A DNA stretch of 24,531 nucleotides, taken from contig NZ_LSJM01000067.1 of the NCBI RefSeq assembly GCF_001557215.1, forward strand, positions 1 to 24,531, given 5' to 3'. Below the pieces are notes generated by a model that was not told where the DNA came from, made no database searches, and worked only from the letters and a program-made list of their open reading frames with translations. This DNA comes from Sphingomonas sp. CCH9-E2 (GTDB lineage Bacteria; Pseudomonadota; Alphaproteobacteria; Sphingomonadales; Sphingomonadaceae). Below, in pieces: positions 22,352 through 24,531 of this stretch (its first letter is position 1; the number at the start of each line of letters is the position of its first letter). The translations under genes and the position numbers were made by a program.

Positions 22352-23884
22352 ATGATCAAACGCGCACTCAACGTCACCCGCGAAGCGGATTTCGCCGCCT
22401 GGTATCAGGCCGTCATCACCGAAGCCGATATGGCCGAGGAAAGCGGCGTGCGCGGATGCATGGTCATCCGGCCATGGGGCTATGGCATCTGGGAGCGCAT
22501 CCAGCGGCTGCTCGACGATCGCATCAAGGCGACGGGGCATGAGAACTGCTATTTCCCGCTGTTCATCCCCTTGAGCTATTTCGAGAAAGAGGCCGAGCAT
22601 GTCGACGGCTTTGCCAAGGAAATGGCGGTCGTCACGCATCACCGGCTGGTGCAGAAGGACGGGCGGCTGGTGCCCGATTCCGAGGCGAAGCTGGAAGAGC
22701 CGTTGGTCGTCCGCCCGACATCTGAAACGGTGATCGGTGCGGCGATGGCGCGCTGGGTCCAGTCGTGGCGCGACCTGCCGGTGCTGATCAACCAATGGGC
22801 CAATGTCGTGCGCTGGGAAATGCGCACCCGCATGTTCCTGCGCACCGCGGAGTTCCTGTGGCAGGAGGGGCATACCGCCCACGCCACGGTCGACGAGGCG
22901 CGCGAAGAGACGATGAAGATGCTGGAGGTCTATCGCGAATTCGCCGAGACCTGCCTCGCCATGCCCGTCGTCGCCGGCGAGAAGCCGGAGAATGAGCGCT
23001 TCCCCGGCGCGGTCGCGACCTACAGTATCGAAGCGATGATGCAGGATGGCAAGGCGCTGCAGGCCGGCACCAGCCACTTCCTCGGCACCACCTTTTCCAG
23101 CGCGCAGGGCATCAAGTATCAGAATGCCGAGGGCGTGCAGGAGCTGGCGCAGACGACCAGCTGGGGCGTGTCGACGCGCATGATCGGCGGCGTGATCATG
23201 GTGCATGGCGACGATGACGGCCTGCGCGTGCCGCCGCGCATCGCGCCGTGGCAGATCGTGATCGTGCCGATGCTGCGCGACACCGACGAGGACGCCGCGC
23301 TGATCGATTATTGCAAGGGGCTGCAGGCCGAGCTGGCGAAGCTGTCGGCGCTGGGCGAGCCGGTGCGCGCGCTGCTCGACCTCAAGGCGGTCAAGGCGGC
23401 GACCAAGCGCTGGGGCTGGGTCAAGAAGGGCGCGCCCGTGGTGATCGAGGTCGGCGGGCGCGACATGGCGGGGGGCAACGTCTCCGTGATCCGCCGCGAC
23501 CGGCTGTATCGCGAGGACGGCAAGCTCGACAGCGCGGTGGTGGCGAAGGATGATTTCGTCGCGGGCGCGGCGGCGCTGCTGGAGGAAATCCAGGCCGGGC
23601 TGCACGCCGATGCGCGCGCGCGGCTGGATGCCAACATCGTGCGCGGGGTCGAGAGCTTCGACGCGCTCAAGGCGCATTTCGAGGGTTCGGGCAAATATCC
23701 GGGCTGGGTCGAGGTGCAGTGGAGCAAGCCCGAGGGCGCGGAGCTGGACGCGGTGGTCGAGCGGATCAAGGCGCTCAAGCTGACCTTCCGCAACGTGCCG
23801 CTCGATGCGGCGCCGGCGGATGGTGCGTGCGTGTTCACGGGCAAGCCGGCGGTCGAGCGCATCCTGGTCGCGCGGGCGTACTGA
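22352..23884 (+). CDS. proS: Prolyl-tRNA synthetase, archaeal/eukaryote-type
   Basis: This 510-residue class II synthetase attaches proline to tRNA(Pro). It is the archaeal/eukaryote-type enzyme, without the bacterial INS editing domain. Class II elements are RPTSE (121-125), the motif 2 loop region FLRTAEFLWQEGHTAH (162-177) and GVSTRMIGG with HGDDDGLRVPP (motif 3 region). An anticodon-binding domain (about 300-400) and the extra C-terminal domain of this type follow. The protein ends in ARAY, the conserved C-terminal tyrosine of the type. The zinc ligands of the C-terminal domain look largely lost (CVFTGKPA where two cysteines are expected). The start is ATG 22352; the frame is open upstream, but that part is antisense to the EamA gene. 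Confidence 0.96.
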   Translation: MIKRALNVTREADFAAWYQAVITEADMAEESGVRGCMVIRPWGYGIWERIQRLLDDRIKATGHENCYFPLFIPLSYFEKEAEHVDGFAKEMAVVTHHRLVQKDGRLVPDSEAKLEEPLVVRPTSETVIGAAMARWVQSWRDLPVLINQWANVVRWEMRTRMFLRTAEFLWQEGHTAHATVDEAREETMKMLEVYREFAETCLAMPVVAGEKPENERFPGAVATYSIEAMMQDGKALQAGTSHFLGTTFSSAQGIKYQNAEGVQELAQTTSWGVSTRMIGGVIMVHGDDDGLRVPPRIAPWQIVIVPMLRDTDEDAALIDYCKGLQAELAKLSALGEPVRALLDLKAVKAATKRWGWVKKGAPVVIEVGGRDMAGGNVSVIRRDRLYREDGKLDSAVVAKDDFVAGAAALLEEIQAGLHADARARLDANIVRGVESFDALKAHFEGSGKYPGWVEVQWSKPEGAELDAVVERIKALKLTFRNVPLDAAPADGACVFTGKPAVERILVARAY

Positions 23885-23894
23885 CGCAGAAATG

Positions 23895-23920
23895 ACTGCC
23901 CCCGCCGGAGCGGGGGCAGT
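23895..23920. terminator. Bidirectional terminator between proS and the convergent small gene
   Basis: ACTGCCCCCGC (23895-23905) and GCGGGGGCAGT (23910-23920) form a perfect 11-bp stem with a CGGA loop. It lies 10 bases after the proS stop and 6 bases after the stop of the minus-strand gene. T stretches on both sides are short, but the position fits termination for both genes. Confidence 0.7.
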
Positions 23921-23926
23921 TGAAGC

Positions 23927-24106
23927 TTATTCGGCGCCGGTGCCCGGCTCGGTCGTCTTCGGCATCTTGCCGTCCTCGATCCGACCCTCGTTGCGCAGAT
24001 CGCGCCCTTCCTGAGCGGCCTGCTTGCCCTCGGGCGAGTCGCGATGCTCGTTCAGCTCTTCCTTTACGAAGCCTGCGGCTTCCTTCAGCTTTCCTTCGAC
24101 GCTCAT
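23927..24106 (-). CDS. Small CsbD-like hydrophilic stress protein
   Basis: This 59-residue, highly charged protein starts with MSVEGKLKEAAGFVKEELNE. The GKLKEAAG-x-(V/K) pattern is reminiscent of CsbD-family small stress proteins, but the similarity is short and the family assignment is tentative. It has no signal peptide, membrane segment or cysteine. It is likely cytoplasmic and largely helical or disordered. The start is clear: AAGGAG lies 6 bases upstream of ATG 24106. A possible EcfG-type promoter lies upstream (24140-24164), which would fit a general stress response role. It sits between proS (convergent) and glpD (same strand, 62-base gap). Confidence 0.78.
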   Translation of the reverse strand: MSVEGKLKEAAGFVKEELNEHRDSPEGKQAAQEGRDLRNEGRIEDGKMPKTTEPGTGAE

Positions 24107-24139
24107 GCTCGTCTCCTTGAGTTCGGGTAACCCAGGTTA

Positions 24140-24164
24140 AGCGCTTGAGCGGGCGAAAAGGTCC
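24140..24164 (-). promoter_or_regulatory. Possible EcfG-type general-stress promoter
   Basis: On the minus strand, GGACC (24160-24164), 16 bases, then CGCT (24140-24143) resembles the alphaproteobacterial EcfG consensus GGAAC-16/17-CGTT with one mismatch in each box. It is 33 bases upstream of the small stress-type gene. Confidence 0.3.
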
Positions 24165-24168
24165 GTCG

Positions 24169-24531
24169 TCAGGGCAGGCGACGATCGCGGGTCACAGGCC
24201 GTGCGGAGAAGTGAAGTTCGGGGCCAAGTCTGGACAGTGCGTGCTCCGCCAGCGCGCGGGCGGTGGTGATCTTGCCGCCGAACATCGACAGGATCGGCGC
24301 GGCGCGTGTGTCGAGGTCGAGATGATAGTCGCGCGTGACGGTCCGCGCCTCGTCCGCGCCATTGTCGTACAGCGCGCGGATGCCGGACCAGGTGCCGGTC
24401 ACGTCGGCGACCGTGATCTGCTGGCGGAAATAGCGGTTCGCGGCGGCGCAGAGATAGGCGATCTCGTCGGCGTCGATGCCCGCGTCGCCGGGGTGCTGGA
24501 CGGGGACATCGGTGGTGCCGATCATCGTCTC
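24169..24531 (-). CDS. glpD: Aerobic glycerol-3-phosphate dehydrogenase, C-terminal part
   Basis: The frame is open at the right edge and ends at TGA 24169, giving the last 120 residues. MIGTTDVP, DADEIAYLCAAANRYF, TWSGIRALYDNG, ARTVTRDYHL and LSMFGGKITTARALAEHAL are closely typical of the C-terminal region of the FAD-dependent GlpD/GlpA enzymes, which oxidise sn-glycerol 3-phosphate to dihydroxyacetone phosphate at the membrane. The FAD-binding N-terminus is outside the window. No terminator hairpin is seen between it and the small gene at 24106, so read-through is possible. Confidence 0.9.
   Translation of the reverse strand, partial: ETMIGTTDVPVQHPGDAGIDADEIAYLCAAANRYFRQQITVADVTGTWSGIRALYDNGADEARTVTRDYHLDLDTRAAPILSMFGGKITTARALAEHALSRLGPELHFSARPVTRDRRLP

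Noticed and set aside
22277..23677. Minus-strand open frame opposite proS
   Set aside because: It is an antisense shadow; the proS motifs lie on the plus strand.

Overview
This is a G+C-rich chromosomal segment whose gene content, codon use and repeat families point to an alphaproteobacterium, most likely a sphingomonad (Sphingomonas or a close relative). The indications are a Caulobacter-type Tad/Cpa pilus cluster, an ispH-thrB-rnhA cluster, a split glycine decarboxylase (gcvPA/gcvPB) and GC-rich palindromic intergenic repeats. No CRISPR array, tRNA, rRNA, IS transposase or phage gene was seen.

Region 1 (1-7700, minus strand) is a Tad pilus biogenesis operon. In transcription order it holds cpaA prepilin peptidase, cpaB, cpaC secretin, cpaD lipoprotein, cpaE/tadZ, tadB and tadC, then a probable hairpin and the start of an unrecognised membrane-anchored coiled-coil/Pro-rich protein that runs off the left edge. 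The traffic ATPase gene cpaF/tadA, which normally sits between cpaE and tadB, is absent; only 44 bases separate those two genes. No Flp pilin gene is present either.

Region 2 (7751-11273) begins with an alpha/beta hydrolase translationally coupled to a D-arginine-dehydrogenase-like flavoenzyme. A 58-residue YegP/DUF1508-type protein follows, then a 0.4 kb gap, then an orphan gene of clearly lower G+C flanked by REP-like palindromes.

Region 3 (11274-14681) is the minus-strand ispH - thrB - rnhA cluster. A 172-bp element with perfect 13-bp terminal inverted repeats, each end also a hairpin, lies between ispH and thrB. A lipoprotein gene is divergent to ispH.

Region 4 (14682-19770) is the glycine cleavage operon gcvT-gcvH-gcvPA-gcvPB. 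It is preceded by a tandem glycine riboswitch and carries two copies of one GC-rich inverted-repeat family, one upstream of the riboswitch and one inside the operon between gcvH and gcvPA. Two hairpins, the second a UUCG-loop terminator, close the operon.

Region 5 (19783-24531) contains a coupled trio (secreted coiled-coil protein, DUF938 methyltransferase, TMEM175-like membrane protein). The last of these overlaps the convergent EamA transporter gene by 189 bases. Next come an archaeal/eukaryote-type prolyl-tRNA synthetase with a degenerate zinc site, a small CsbD-like stress protein with a possible EcfG-type promoter, and the C-terminal part of glpD at the right edge.

Most genes are ordinary core functions. 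The points most worth a second look are the missing cpaF, the low-G+C orphan gene, the repeat elements inside operons, the riboswitch/ribosome-binding-site overlap, and the overlapping convergent gene pair.
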